This document shows, in pieces, positions 7,139-14,683 of a stretch of 64,000 nucleotides of DNA. The position numbers were made by a program, and so were the translations under genes. The notes beneath the pieces were generated by a model that was not told the origin of the DNA, searched no databases, and was given only the letters and a program-made list of their open reading frames with translations. The DNA comes from Oscillospiraceae bacterium (GTDB taxonomy: Bacteria; Bacillota; Clostridia; Oscillospirales; Ruminococcaceae), in contig JAGALZ010000035.1 in the NCBI GenBank assembly GCA_017848055.1, forward strand, positions 97,402-161,401, given 5' to 3'. Positions within the stretch are counted from its first letter, which is position 1. Every line of letters begins with the position of its first letter.

Positions 7139-7696
7139 TCAATCGGCGTACTGCATTATCGGCAGTACGTCGTTTTTTTGAGCTAGACCCGAGATAACAG
7201 CTCTGCTTAAAACAATAATATACGCTAAGTCCTTGTGTGCACAGCTTTTTGCACAGCAGTATTTTTCGTGGAGCATCTTTATTGCATAAATTACATTGCA
7301 ATTAAAATTTCGAGGTACGTCACTCTGCGAATACAGATATCCACAAAGCAGATTGTGCAGCTTGCTCTCATAACTAAAGTGAGAAAGCGCACTTATTTCG
7401 GCGTGCTCATTATGCGGGAATGTAAAGCTATCCTGGATGTAGTGCAAAGCTACTCCAAGTCTAAAGTAAGCAATAATCGTTCTGTTATCCTTGAAGTATT
7501 CTATTGCTTTATTTATCTCTTTTTCTCGCTTTGAATAACTATGTCCCAGACTCCCCTTGCCCTTGAAATAAGACAACAGATTTATATCAGGAAAAACGCT
7601 GCCAACAATAAACATAAGCCTTTTAATATCTGAACTGAAAAGCCCGACATCCTCAGAGAGATATCGGGCAATTTTATAATGGTCTTTTGTTTGCAA
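7139..7696 (-). CDS. Zinc-dependent phospholipase C-fold protein, cytoplasmic
   Basis: A 185-residue all-helical protein matching the core of the zinc-dependent phospholipase C family (S1/P1 nuclease-like fold). Metal-ligand motifs visible are VGSVFPDIN near residue 35, LGVALHYIQDSFTFPHN near 80-100 and a further HEK near 145. It has no signal peptide, unlike secreted PLC toxins, so the substrate is uncertain. A TTG start at 7696 is preferred because AGGTGAT precedes it at the right distance. A GTG at 7705 is the alternative. It follows the RNase J gene by under 40 nt without a terminator, so they may be co-transcribed. Confidence 0.75.
   Translation of the reverse strand: MQTKDHYKIARYLSEDVGLFSSDIKRLMFIVGSVFPDINLLSYFKGKGSLGHSYSKREKEINKAIEYFKDNRTIIAYFRLGVALHYIQDSFTFPHNEHAEISALSHFSYESKLHNLLCGYLYSQSDVPRNFNCNVIYAIKMLHEKYCCAKSCAHKDLAYIIVLSRAVISGLAQKNDVLPIMQYAD
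7144..7178 (+). terminator. Terminator of the 6S-like RNA, inside the 3' end of the convergent gene
   Basis: GGCGTACTGC (7144-7153) pairs with GCAGTACGTC (7161-7170) over 10 bp, followed by seven T residues (7172-7178). The hairpin also encodes the last dozen codons of the convergent PLC-like gene. Confidence 0.88.
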
Positions 7697-7734
7697 AATT
7701 ATCACCTGTGGTATTATAACCCTAAGCGTAATTC

Positions 7735-9657
7735 TTATACCTCCATAATAACAGGAAGTATCATCGGACTTCTCTTGGTTTTTGAATAAATATAAGATGA
7801 CAGCGATTCCTTCATCTTATTTTTCATAACATTCCACTCTCTTGTATGCGAATCAAGACAGCTCTGAAGTGTATCATAAAGAATCTTCTGAGCTTCGGTC
7901 ATAAGCTCTTCGCTCTCTCTTACGTACACAAAGCCTCTTGATACGATATCGGGGCCTGAGAGGATTTCATTCGTTGTGCTGTCGATTGTTGCAACAGCAA
8001 TTATAAGTCCATCCTCGGCAAGAAGCTTTCTGTCACGCAGAACTATAGAGCCAACATCGCCGACGCCGAGTCCGTCAACAAATACTCTTCCTGCAGGAAC
8101 AGTACCTGTAATCTTCATATCAACACCATCAGATTCGATGACATTACCGATGTTTGCAATAATAATGTTGCTCTCCGGGATTCCTAATGAAAGTGCAAGT
8201 GATGCATGCTTTTTAAGATGCTTATATTCACCATGAACAGGAATGAAGAACTTCGGTTTTGTAAGTGAAAGTATAAGCTTTAATTCCTCCTGGCAAGCGT
8301 GACCGGAAACGTGGACTTCATACATTCCCTCATATACTACCTCTGCGCCGCTCTTCATAAGCTCATTTACAACCTTTGTAACGTGCTTTTCGTTGCCGGG
8401 GATAGGAGTTGCAGAAATAATGATAAAGTCATCGGGAGTTACACTAACCTGCTTGTGCATTCCGTTTGAAATTCTCGAAAGAGCAGACATTGGCTCGCCC
8501 TGGCTGCCCGTTGTTACAATTACCAGCTTATCAGGCGCGTAACGGTTAATGCTTTCGATATCAACTATAATTCCATCCGGAACCTTAAGATATCCAAGCT
8601 CGATACTCTTTCCGATTACGTTGACCATACTTCTGCCCGATACTGCAACACGTCTGCCGGTTTTCACGGCATTGTCCACAATCTGCTGGATTCTATGGAT
8701 ATTAGAAGCAAATGTTGCAATGATAATTCTCTTGCCGTCAGCCATACCGAAAAGCTTTGTAAAGCTTTCTCCGACCTTACGCTCTGTCATAGTGTAGCCC
8801 GGTCGCTCGGCGTTAGTAGAATCACTCATCAGAGCTAACACGCCCTTGTTCCCGAGCTCTGCAAGTCTTGCAAGGTCAATTATTCCGCCTTCTATAGGGG
8901 TGTAGTCAACCTTGAAGTCGCCGGTATGGACTATAACTCCTGCAGGTGTATGGAATGCCATACCACACGCATCAGGAATCGAATGATTGACTCTGATAAA
9001 TTCAACAGCCATACATCCGAATTTAACAGTCTGTCTTGGTGTTACTACATTAAGCTTTGCGGATTCCAAAAGGCCGTGTTCTTTAAGCTTACCCTCAATA
9101 AGACCGATTGTAAGCCTTGTAGCATAAATCGGAATATTCATCTTTCTGAGGAAGTAAGGAATTCCGCCTATATGGTCTTCATGTCCGTGAGTGATTACCA
9201 TTCCACGAACTCTATCAATATTTTTTTCCACATATGAAAAATCAGGAAGCACGATATCTACACCCGGAAGCTCAGCATCAGGGAATGCCATACCGCAATC
9301 GACTATTACGATATCATTTGCACACTCGATGCAAGTGAAATTCTTGCCGATTTCGTTAAGTCCGCCGAGAGGAATAATTCTAACGGGAGTTTTCCTCTGT
9401 GGCTCTTTAGGTGTTTTGGTTTTCTTAGTGCTTGTAGAAAGCGGCTTTGAAACGGCCTTTTTCTGCACAGAGTCAGCTTTTACAGCAGTGTCCTTTGTCA
9501 CCTTACGATAGGTTCTTCTGCTCTTTTCAGCCTCGGTCTTGGGCTTAGGTGAGTTCTTAATAGAAGGCTTACCTCTTTGCTCGACATCGATGGTTATAAC
9601 ATTGGTGAGACCGTCGAGATTAACTTTCTTTTGTGTATTTGTCTTTTTATTTCTCAT
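7735..9657 (-). CDS. rnj: Ribonuclease J with basic N-terminal extension
   Basis: Metallo-beta-lactamase/beta-CASP ribonuclease with 5'-3' exonuclease and endonuclease activity, central to RNA decay and processing in Firmicutes. About 640 residues from the preferred ATG. The core starts near residue 92 with VRIIPLGGLNEIGKN. The metal motif HGHEDHIGG is near 157, followed by HTGDFKVD, a beta-CASP region with SDSTNAERPG, and a C-terminal domain with the VHVSGHAC and PVHGEY motifs. The first ~90 residues are Lys/Ser/Thr-rich and low complexity, absent from the standard ~555-residue enzyme. A GTG at 9699 would add 14 residues, but neither start has a strong ribosome site. Confidence 0.93.
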   Translation of the reverse strand: MRNKKTNTQKKVNLDGLTNVITIDVEQRGKPSIKNSPKPKTEAEKSRRTYRKVTKDTAVKADSVQKKAVSKPLSTSTKKTKTPKEPQRKTPVRIIPLGGLNEIGKNFTCIECANDIVIVDCGMAFPDAELPGVDIVLPDFSYVEKNIDRVRGMVITHGHEDHIGGIPYFLRKMNIPIYATRLTIGLIEGKLKEHGLLESAKLNVVTPRQTVKFGCMAVEFIRVNHSIPDACGMAFHTPAGVIVHTGDFKVDYTPIEGGIIDLARLAELGNKGVLALMSDSTNAERPGYTMTERKVGESFTKLFGMADGKRIIIATFASNIHRIQQIVDNAVKTGRRVAVSGRSMVNVIGKSIELGYLKVPDGIIVDIESINRYAPDKLVIVTTGSQGEPMSALSRISNGMHKQVSVTPDDFIIISATPIPGNEKHVTKVVNELMKSGAEVVYEGMYEVHVSGHACQEELKLILSLTKPKFFIPVHGEYKHLKKHASLALSLGIPESNIIIANIGNVIESDGVDMKITGTVPAGRVFVDGLGVGDVGSIVLRDRKLLAEDGLIIAVATIDSTTNEILSGPDIVSRGFVYVRESEELMTEAQKILYDTLQSCLDSHTREWNVMKNKMKESLSSYIYSKTKRSPMILPVIMEV

Positions 9658-9771
9658 GTTTTGTTTTTCCAAGGAATAGCCGTTTATAATATCGGGCACG
9701 ACAAACGAAGGCTATCCCCTTTTACGGAAATAACTCCTTTCATATATTTAGTTTCACGAATCAGATTGGTA

Positions 9772-9811
9772 GCAGTATAATTGAATAAAAATATTGGTAG
9801 GATTATACTGC
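9772..9811 (-). promoter_or_regulatory. 10-bp hairpin in the 5' leader of the RNase J mRNA
   Basis: GCAGTATAAT (9772-9781) and ATTATACTGC (9802-9811) are perfect inverted repeats around a 20-nt loop, within the predicted leader of about 180 nt between the promoter and the coding region. It could control mRNA stability or give autoregulation. No U-run follows, so it is not a typical terminator. Confidence 0.6.
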
Positions 9812-9843
9812 CGAAAATAAAGCCGAACAATTACGTTACTTTA

Positions 9844-9872
9844 ATTATAGCTTTACCCCAATTATTTGTCAA
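9844..9872 (-). promoter_or_regulatory. Promoter of rnj
   Basis: Fully consensus minus-strand promoter: TTGACA (9867-9872), 17-nt spacer, TATAAT (9844-9849). An AAAGGAG sequence at 9734-9740 lies too far from either rnj start to serve it. It directly follows the ATG of a 19-codon frame (about 9743-9684) that has no ribosome site of its own. Confidence 0.88.
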
Positions 9873-9952
9873 GCAATTACATTATACATTGTATATTCTG
9901 CAAAAAATGGCGAATAAAGGTTTGAAAAAATAAGTGAACTTATTTCAAATAA

Positions 9953-9983
9953 AAAGCTGTGGGGACTGAATCCTCACAGCTTT
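9953..9983 (-). terminator. Terminator of the mannanase gene
   Basis: A 13-position stem with one mismatch, built on AAAGCTGTG / CACAGCTTT. It begins just after the stop codon and runs into TTTTTA on the minus strand. Confidence 0.82.
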
Positions 9984-9991
9984 AAAGTATT

Positions 9992-11092
9992 TTACTCGAA
10001 TATTGTACAGATTTTTGAAGTATTCTTTATTCCATATTCTCCGTTGATGAGGACTTCGCCCCACTCCTCCGAAAGTACCGAACCATCCCAGGTCTTGGCA
10101 ATGTCGAGGTATTCAACGCCTCCGCCGTTACCCTTCCAGCTCCAGCCGAGGTAGCCGATATTCTGCTCTGTACAGTACTGCATAATGTACTCTTCCTTAA
10201 CATCTCCGTCTGAGTGGTAGTATCCGAACTCGCCTACGCAGATACAAAGGCCTTTATCTCTTGCGCCGTCAAGAACGCTCTTGATTTTCTGCTCACTGCC
10301 ACCTGCGGAGCCGTACATATGAACAGAGAACATTGTGTTCTTAAGTGGGTCAGACTCAAGAACAATGGTACCGTTTTCCACGATACAAGCACCATTCTGT
10401 CCCCAACCGCCTGCATCTACCATAATAGTATTCTTAATTCCGGCGTCTCTGAGCTGTGGAATAATCTCAACATAGGCATCAGACCAATATTTTTTAAGAT
10501 GAGCACCCATCCACTCATTGGCTATATTCAAAATTACATACTCCTCATTACCTATGAGTACATCCTTGATTTCAATCCAGTAATCACAAATCTGCTGAAG
10601 AACTTTTGTACTGTCATTGCCTGTTCCGTCGTGAACTTCAAGTATAGCAACAAGGTCATACTGCTTACAAAGGTCAACAATAATCTTGACATCGTCAAGA
10701 CTGTTCTTGTTCCACTGAACTCCGCAGGCAAGAACTATTCTTACAGAGTTACAGCCGGCAGCCGCAATAGCAGGAATTGCCTCATGTGCGGCACTGTTAA
10801 ACCAGGTATGGGCATGGTTGACTCCTCTGAACACGAACTCATTTCCGTTAGCGTCGAGAAGTCTTGTTCCGTCAACTGTGAAACCGCCGTCAGAAACATC
10901 TTCCCCTGTCGACGGCTTTGAGCTGTCTGCAGCAGAAGAGCTATCACTATTGACTTCGGAGCTGTCAGTAACGCTGCTTTCCGTCTGTGATGACGAAGGC
11001 GAAGCGACAGATGAGCTGTCATCTCCGGAACATCCTACTAATGATAAGAGCATTACAGAAGCAAGCAAAAATGATAAAATCTTGTTTTTCAT
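9992..11092 (-). CDS. GH5 subfamily 8 beta-mannanase, predicted lipoprotein
   Basis: An extracellular endo-1,4-beta-mannanase of 366 residues, anchored as a lipoprotein. The lipobox LVGC puts the modified Cys at residue 21. A Ser/Asp-rich linker (22-68) leads to one GH5 catalytic domain. The order RGVNHAHTWF, VRIVLACG, LEVHDGTG, NIANEW, MVDAGGWGQ, SVHMYG, VGEFGYYH and WSWKGNGG is the pattern of Bacillus GH5_8 mannanases. The acid/base is Glu193 (NIANEW) and the nucleophile Glu288 (VGEFG). No carbohydrate-binding module or dockerin is present. The ATG at 11092 is chosen over an upstream frame because AGGAGG lies 10 nt before it. It is a single-gene unit with its own promoter and terminator. 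Confidence 0.92.
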   Translation of the reverse strand: MKNKILSFLLASVMLLSLVGCSGDDSSSVASPSSSQTESSVTDSSEVNSDSSSAADSSKPSTGEDVSDGGFTVDGTRLLDANGNEFVFRGVNHAHTWFNSAAHEAIPAIAAAGCNSVRIVLACGVQWNKNSLDDVKIIVDLCKQYDLVAILEVHDGTGNDSTKVLQQICDYWIEIKDVLIGNEEYVILNIANEWMGAHLKKYWSDAYVEIIPQLRDAGIKNTIMVDAGGWGQNGACIVENGTIVLESDPLKNTMFSVHMYGSAGGSEQKIKSVLDGARDKGLCICVGEFGYYHSDGDVKEEYIMQYCTEQNIGYLGWSWKGNGGGVEYLDIAKTWDGSVLSEEWGEVLINGEYGIKNTSKICTIFE

Positions 11093-11126
11093 ACAAATAT
11101 TTCCTCCTGAGAGTTTTCTTACTTGT

Positions 11127-11155
11127 ATTATACAATGCAGATTGCGAGTTTTCAA
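11127..11155 (-). promoter_or_regulatory. Promoter of the mannanase gene
   Basis: Minus strand TTGAAA (11150-11155), 17-nt spacer, TATAAT (11127-11132). The predicted mRNA start is about 30 nt before the ATG. Confidence 0.8.
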
Positions 11156-11206
11156 TAGGCAAAAAAATCCGATAACGTTTTAGATTGTTAACTTTTTAAG
11201 ATTAAG

Positions 11207-11235
11207 TTGCATGTAATCGATTTATGATGTATAAT
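11207..11235 (+). promoter_or_regulatory. Promoter of the LUD-domain gene
   Basis: -35 TTGCAT (11207-11212), 17-nt spacer, TATAAT (11230-11235), 31 nt before the ATG. Confidence 0.75.
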
Positions 11236-11265
11236 GTATTTGACGATATTTCAGGAGGAAACAAA

Positions 11266-11922
11266 ATGGACGAAAATGTAAAAAAGATTACGATTGCACA
11301 GCTTAAAAGAACAGCTGAAGCGCTCAGAAAAAACAATATGGCGGCTTACGTTTGCAACGACAGCTCAGAGGCAGTCGGTATAGTAAAAGGGCTTCTTTGC
11401 GAAGGAGCAACAATAGGCAGCGGCGGTTCAATGTCGCTTGTTGATAGCGGAGTTATGGAGCTTTTGAAGTCAGGAAATTATAATTTCATTGACAGAACCC
11501 AATACTCACCCGAAAACATTTCTGAATGCTATGCAAAAATGTACACAGCGGACTACTACTTCTGCTCTTCCAATGCAGTAACAGAAAACGGCGAGCTTTA
11601 CAATGTTGACGGAAACTCAAACAGAATCTCGGCTATCTGTTTCGGCCCGAAAAAGGTAATAATGGTTGTCGGATGCAATAAGATTGTAAGAAATCTTGAT
11701 GATGCGGTTAAGCGTGTCAAATCAGTTGCGGCCCCTGCAAACTGTGTAAGACTTGGCTGCAACACCTACTGCAAAGAAACCGGGGTGTGCATGGGTATTG
11801 ACGGCTGCATGACAGACGGCTGCAAAGGTGATACAATTTGCTGTAATTATCTCATAAGTGCAAAACAGCGGCACAAGGACAGAATAAACGTTATACTTGT
11901 AGCTGAACATCTCGGATACTAA
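11266..11922 (+). CDS. LUD-domain protein (DUF162, LutC/YkgG-like)
   Basis: A 218-residue protein of the lactate-utilisation LUD family. The domain runs the whole length: ALRKNNMAAYVCND, TIGSGGSMSLVDSG (the G-S-G-G-S loop), YYFCSSNAVTENGELYNVDG, and FGPKKVIMVVGCNKIV. A Cys-rich C-terminal stretch (about 155-190, seven or more Cys) could bind metal. LutAB partners are absent, so a role in lactate oxidation is not supported here. Such stand-alone copies are common in clostridia and their role is unknown. AGGAGG 7 nt upstream sets the ATG at 11266. It is monocistronic. Confidence 0.85.
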   Translation: MDENVKKITIAQLKRTAEALRKNNMAAYVCNDSSEAVGIVKGLLCEGATIGSGGSMSLVDSGVMELLKSGNYNFIDRTQYSPENISECYAKMYTADYYFCSSNAVTENGELYNVDGNSNRISAICFGPKKVIMVVGCNKIVRNLDDAVKRVKSVAAPANCVRLGCNTYCKETGVCMGIDGCMTDGCKGDTICCNYLISAKQRHKDRINVILVAEHLGY

Positions 11923-11927
11923 ATAAC

Positions 11928-11967
11928 AACGCCTGAAGGAATCAATTCCCTCCAGGCGTTAATTTTT
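11928..11967 (+). terminator. Terminator of the LUD-domain gene
   Basis: AACGCCTG (11928-11935) pairs with CAGGCGTT (11953-11960), with further GGAA/TTCC pairing inside, followed by a T-rich run. It probably also serves the convergent gene. Confidence 0.85.
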
Positions 11968-11969
11968 AT

Positions 11970-13475
11970 TTAGAGAATATCAGAGTCGATATCATTGTTG
12001 TTCTGGTCATTAAGCCTGCCGGCTCTCCAAGCTTCATATGCTGCCTCATCATATTCAACATCTCTGTTAGGTGCAACATAGGAAGATGGCTGAGGAGCAA
12101 CCTGCTGAGCGGTCATAGACTGCATTCTCTCGTTTCTTGCTCTGTCCCACTCATAGAACTCGCCGTCAGCGGCAACTCTTGAAGGAACAGGCATTCCGAA
12201 CATTGTAAAGAGCATACCTGTGTGCTTTGGTCTTAAACGAAGGCCTGTCAGGATATTGCTCGAAACATAGTTTCTGTTCTTTGCATTGTAGGTCATTGAA
12301 AGAACGTTAAGGTAAGCCTCTGTGTAGTCCTCTGAATGGTCAAGAGTCATCTTCATATACGGTCTTCCAACCGGAATATCAGAAGGACGTATCATCATCA
12401 TATTTACAATATTATCAGGTGACTGCTCAAGCATTGCCTTGACCTGGGATTTTGACAGCGGACTGAAAGTGAATCTATTACCGTCTGTTGACTTAGCCCA
12501 GTTATTATCCATTTCGATAAATACCTTCTTGGACTGACCGTATGGAATAAAGAAAGCGATGAGTGTTATGATTACAAGCTCACCTATCCAGATGAACCAA
12601 AGCATTCCGCCCTTAACGACACTACTTGAAGATGAAGGAGAACTATAAGATGAGGAAGAACCTGAAGATGATGAGATTGACCATCTGCCTTCCTTGTTTA
12701 TCTGCTTGATATCTTCCCAGAGCATGCCCGGGTCAGTAAGTATCTCAAACATTGATGGTATCTCAACAGAATAGCCTTCTTCGATTTCTCTGTATTCGTA
12801 ATAGAACTCATATGCAGACATACTCTTTGCCTTTTCAAGATTCTTCTTGCATTCCTCTTTAGAAGTTCCAAGAAGAACATCATAGTTGAAAAGCTCATAA
12901 ACAGTCATGGATTTAAGTTCTTCTATCTCCGACGATGTATATTCTCCGATATAATTTGTACCGTAATCTTTATCATAAGAAGCGAGATAATCATAGGCAA
13001 TAGTTGTTACAAGGTAATCGTAGTTTTCATCAAAAGTATAGTAAGTTTCGTCAAAGTCATAGTTCATTTCGTAGTAAGCATATGCCTTCTCAGATTTCAT
13101 TTCATTTATAGTATTGCTGATATAGGCATTCTCAGAAATGTACTCCTCATAATCTTCTGCTATCTGCTTGTAGTCATAGTAGTCATACATTGCCCACTTT
13201 ACGTAATTCATACACACAAGTCCGACAATAGCTCCGATAAGAACCGCTTTTACGTTTCTGACCTTCAGAAGCTTTACACAAAGTCTTGCGATAAGACCAA
13301 CTGCAACTCCGAAGCCGATTGCAGCAAACAGACAAAGGTAAATCGATGGGCTTACTCTGTTAATCCAGAGATAAACCCAGGAAAGAGCTGTTCCGACAAC
13401 AAGATAAGTCAGAAACATAAGAATTATTCCCTTCCAGGAAAATCTTCCGGATGGCTTATAATACTGTTCGTTCAT
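11970..13475 (-). CDS. Unknown membrane protein with a Tyr/acidic-rich ectodomain
   Basis: I do not recognise this 501-residue protein. Three membrane helices lie at about 14-36, 43-66 and 76-95. Next comes a ~170-residue segment (97-265) very rich in Tyr, Glu and Asp, a Ser-rich linker (267-285), a fourth helix (290-312) and a mixed alpha/beta C-terminal region (about 320-450) ending in a disordered tail. The topology places the Tyr/acidic segment and the C-terminal part on opposite faces of the membrane. It has its own promoter, a GGGGGA ribosome site and no linked partner gene. No catalytic motif was recognised. Confidence 0.8.
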   Translation of the reverse strand: MNEQYYKPSGRFSWKGIILMFLTYLVVGTALSWVYLWINRVSPSIYLCLFAAIGFGVAVGLIARLCVKLLKVRNVKAVLIGAIVGLVCMNYVKWAMYDYYDYKQIAEDYEEYISENAYISNTINEMKSEKAYAYYEMNYDFDETYYTFDENYDYLVTTIAYDYLASYDKDYGTNYIGEYTSSEIEELKSMTVYELFNYDVLLGTSKEECKKNLEKAKSMSAYEFYYEYREIEEGYSVEIPSMFEILTDPGMLWEDIKQINKEGRWSISSSSGSSSSYSSPSSSSSVVKGGMLWFIWIGELVIITLIAFFIPYGQSKKVFIEMDNNWAKSTDGNRFTFSPLSKSQVKAMLEQSPDNIVNMMMIRPSDIPVGRPYMKMTLDHSEDYTEAYLNVLSMTYNAKNRNYVSSNILTGLRLRPKHTGMLFTMFGMPVPSRVAADGEFYEWDRARNERMQSMTAQQVAPQPSSYVAPNRDVEYDEAAYEAWRAGRLNDQNNNDIDSDIL

Positions 13476-13506
13476 AATGGATTTCCCCCTATAATTTCAT
13501 AATTTA

Positions 13507-13535
13507 ATTATATCATTTACGAAAACGTTTTACAA
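13507..13535 (-). promoter_or_regulatory. Promoter of the unknown membrane protein gene
   Basis: Minus strand TTGTAA (13530-13535), 17-nt spacer, TATAAT (13507-13512). Confidence 0.75.
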
Positions 13536-13627
13536 TTAAAAATAATCACAAATATACAAAACCTTTTTAATTTTTATTCGTCATTTGTAATAAATATTGA
13601 AATAAGTATGAATTTCGCCGAAAGTGT

Positions 13628-13656
13628 TTGCAATTTGCGAATAGTTGAGTTATAAT
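13628..13656 (+). promoter_or_regulatory. Promoter of fba
   Basis: TTGCAA (13628-13633), 17-nt spacer, TATAAT (13651-13656), 37 nt before the ATG. Confidence 0.78.
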
Positions 13657-13692
13657 ATACGTAAGAAAATTTATTTTCAGGAGGAATTAATT

Positions 13693-14556
13693 ATGTTAGT
13701 TTCAGCAAAGGATATGCTCCAGAAGGCAAGAGCAGGTAAGTATGCAGTAGGTCAGTTCAACATCAACAACCTTGAGTGGACAAAGGCTATTCTCCTCATT
13801 GCACAGGAGTGCAACTCCCCTGTTATTCTCGGTGTTTCTGAGGGCGCAGGCAAGTATATGTGCGGTTACACAACAATCGTTGGCATGGTAAAGGGTATGA
13901 TTGAAGAGCTCAAGATTACTGTTCCTGTAGCACTTCACCTCGACCACGGTTCCTTCGAAGGTGCAAAAGCTTGCATCAACGCAGGTTTCTCTTCCATCAT
14001 GTTCGACGGTTCTCACTACCCAATCGAGGAAAACATTGCTAAGACAACAGCTCTCGTAAACGCTTGCGACGTTCTCGGCATCTCTCTTGAGGCTGAGGTT
14101 GGTTCTATCGGCGGCGAAGAAGACGGCGTTGTTGGCGCAGGCGAATGTGCTGACCCTAACGAGTGCAAGGCTATTGCTGACCTCGGTGTTACAATGCTCG
14201 CTGCTGGTATCGGAAACATTCACGGTAAGTACCCTGCTAACTGGGCTGGTCTTTCTTTCGAGACACTTGCTGCTGTTAATGAAAAGGTTGGCGACATGCC
14301 ACTCGTTCTCCACGGCGGTACAGGCATCCCTGAGGATATGATTAAGAAGGCTATTTCTCTCGGTGTTGCTAAGATTAACGTTAACACAGAGTGCCAGCTT
14401 GCATTCCAGGAAGCTACAAGAAAGTACGTTGAAGAAGGCAAGGACCTTCAGGGCAAGGGCTTCGACCCAAGAAAGCTTCTCGCTCCTGGTTTCGAGGCTA
14501 TCAAGGCTACTGTTAAGGCTAAGATGGAGCTCTTCGGTTCTGTAAACAAGGCATAA
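13693..14556 (+). CDS. fba: Fructose-1,6-bisphosphate aldolase, class II
   Basis: Zinc-dependent aldolase that splits fructose 1,6-bisphosphate into DHAP and glyceraldehyde 3-phosphate. The 287 residues match the class II Fba type. Metal and substrate motifs are HLDHGS (about 81-86), EVGSIGGEEDGV (about 132), GIGNIHGKYP (about 174) and VLHGGTGIP (about 207). AGGAGG lies 8 nt before the ATG at 13693, and an upstream in-frame ATG lacks such a site. The very even use of a few preferred codons suggests high expression. No terminator of its own follows: the preQ1 riboswitch begins about 14 nt after the stop. Confidence 0.97.
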   Translation: MLVSAKDMLQKARAGKYAVGQFNINNLEWTKAILLIAQECNSPVILGVSEGAGKYMCGYTTIVGMVKGMIEELKITVPVALHLDHGSFEGAKACINAGFSSIMFDGSHYPIEENIAKTTALVNACDVLGISLEAEVGSIGGEEDGVVGAGECADPNECKAIADLGVTMLAAGIGNIHGKYPANWAGLSFETLAAVNEKVGDMPLVLHGGTGIPEDMIKKAISLGVAKINVNTECQLAFQEATRKYVEEGKDLQGKGFDPRKLLAPGFEAIKATVKAKMELFGSVNKA

Positions 14557-14565
14557 TTTAATCTA

Positions 14566-14610
14566 TAAAGAGTGTACCCTAGGAAACCACTCATCAAAAA
14601 AACAGGGACG
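14566..14610 (+). promoter_or_regulatory. preQ1-I riboswitch aptamer controlling queT
   Basis: A compact H-type pseudoknot pattern. Stem GAGTG (14570-14574)/CACTC (14588-14592) encloses a loop holding ACCCT. A tail with seven consecutive A residues then leads to AGGG (14604-14607), which can pair with the loop CCCT. This is the architecture of the class I preQ1 aptamer. The next gene is a QueT-family transporter, a classic preQ1-regulated gene. Confidence 0.72.
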
Positions 14611-14623
14611 ATAGTTTAAATCA

Positions 14624-14657
14624 AAACAGGTGCGTCTTTGTGACTCACCTGTTTTTT
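14624..14657 (+). terminator. Riboswitch expression-platform terminator
   Basis: AAACAGGTG (14624-14632) pairs with CACCTGTTT (14646-14654), followed by a T run (14652-14657). It sits between the preQ1 aptamer and queT and probably also ends most fba transcripts. Confidence 0.85.
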
Positions 14658-14683
14658 CGTCCTTTCAACGAAAGGAAAAACAC

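Noticed and set aside
7235..7534. 99-codon plus-strand frame antisense to the PLC-fold gene
   Set aside because: No ribosome site; the opposite strand has the conserved metal-ligand motifs.
13702..14313. 203-codon minus-strand frame antisense to fba
   Set aside because: Caused by the biased codon use of fba; no promoter or ribosome site.
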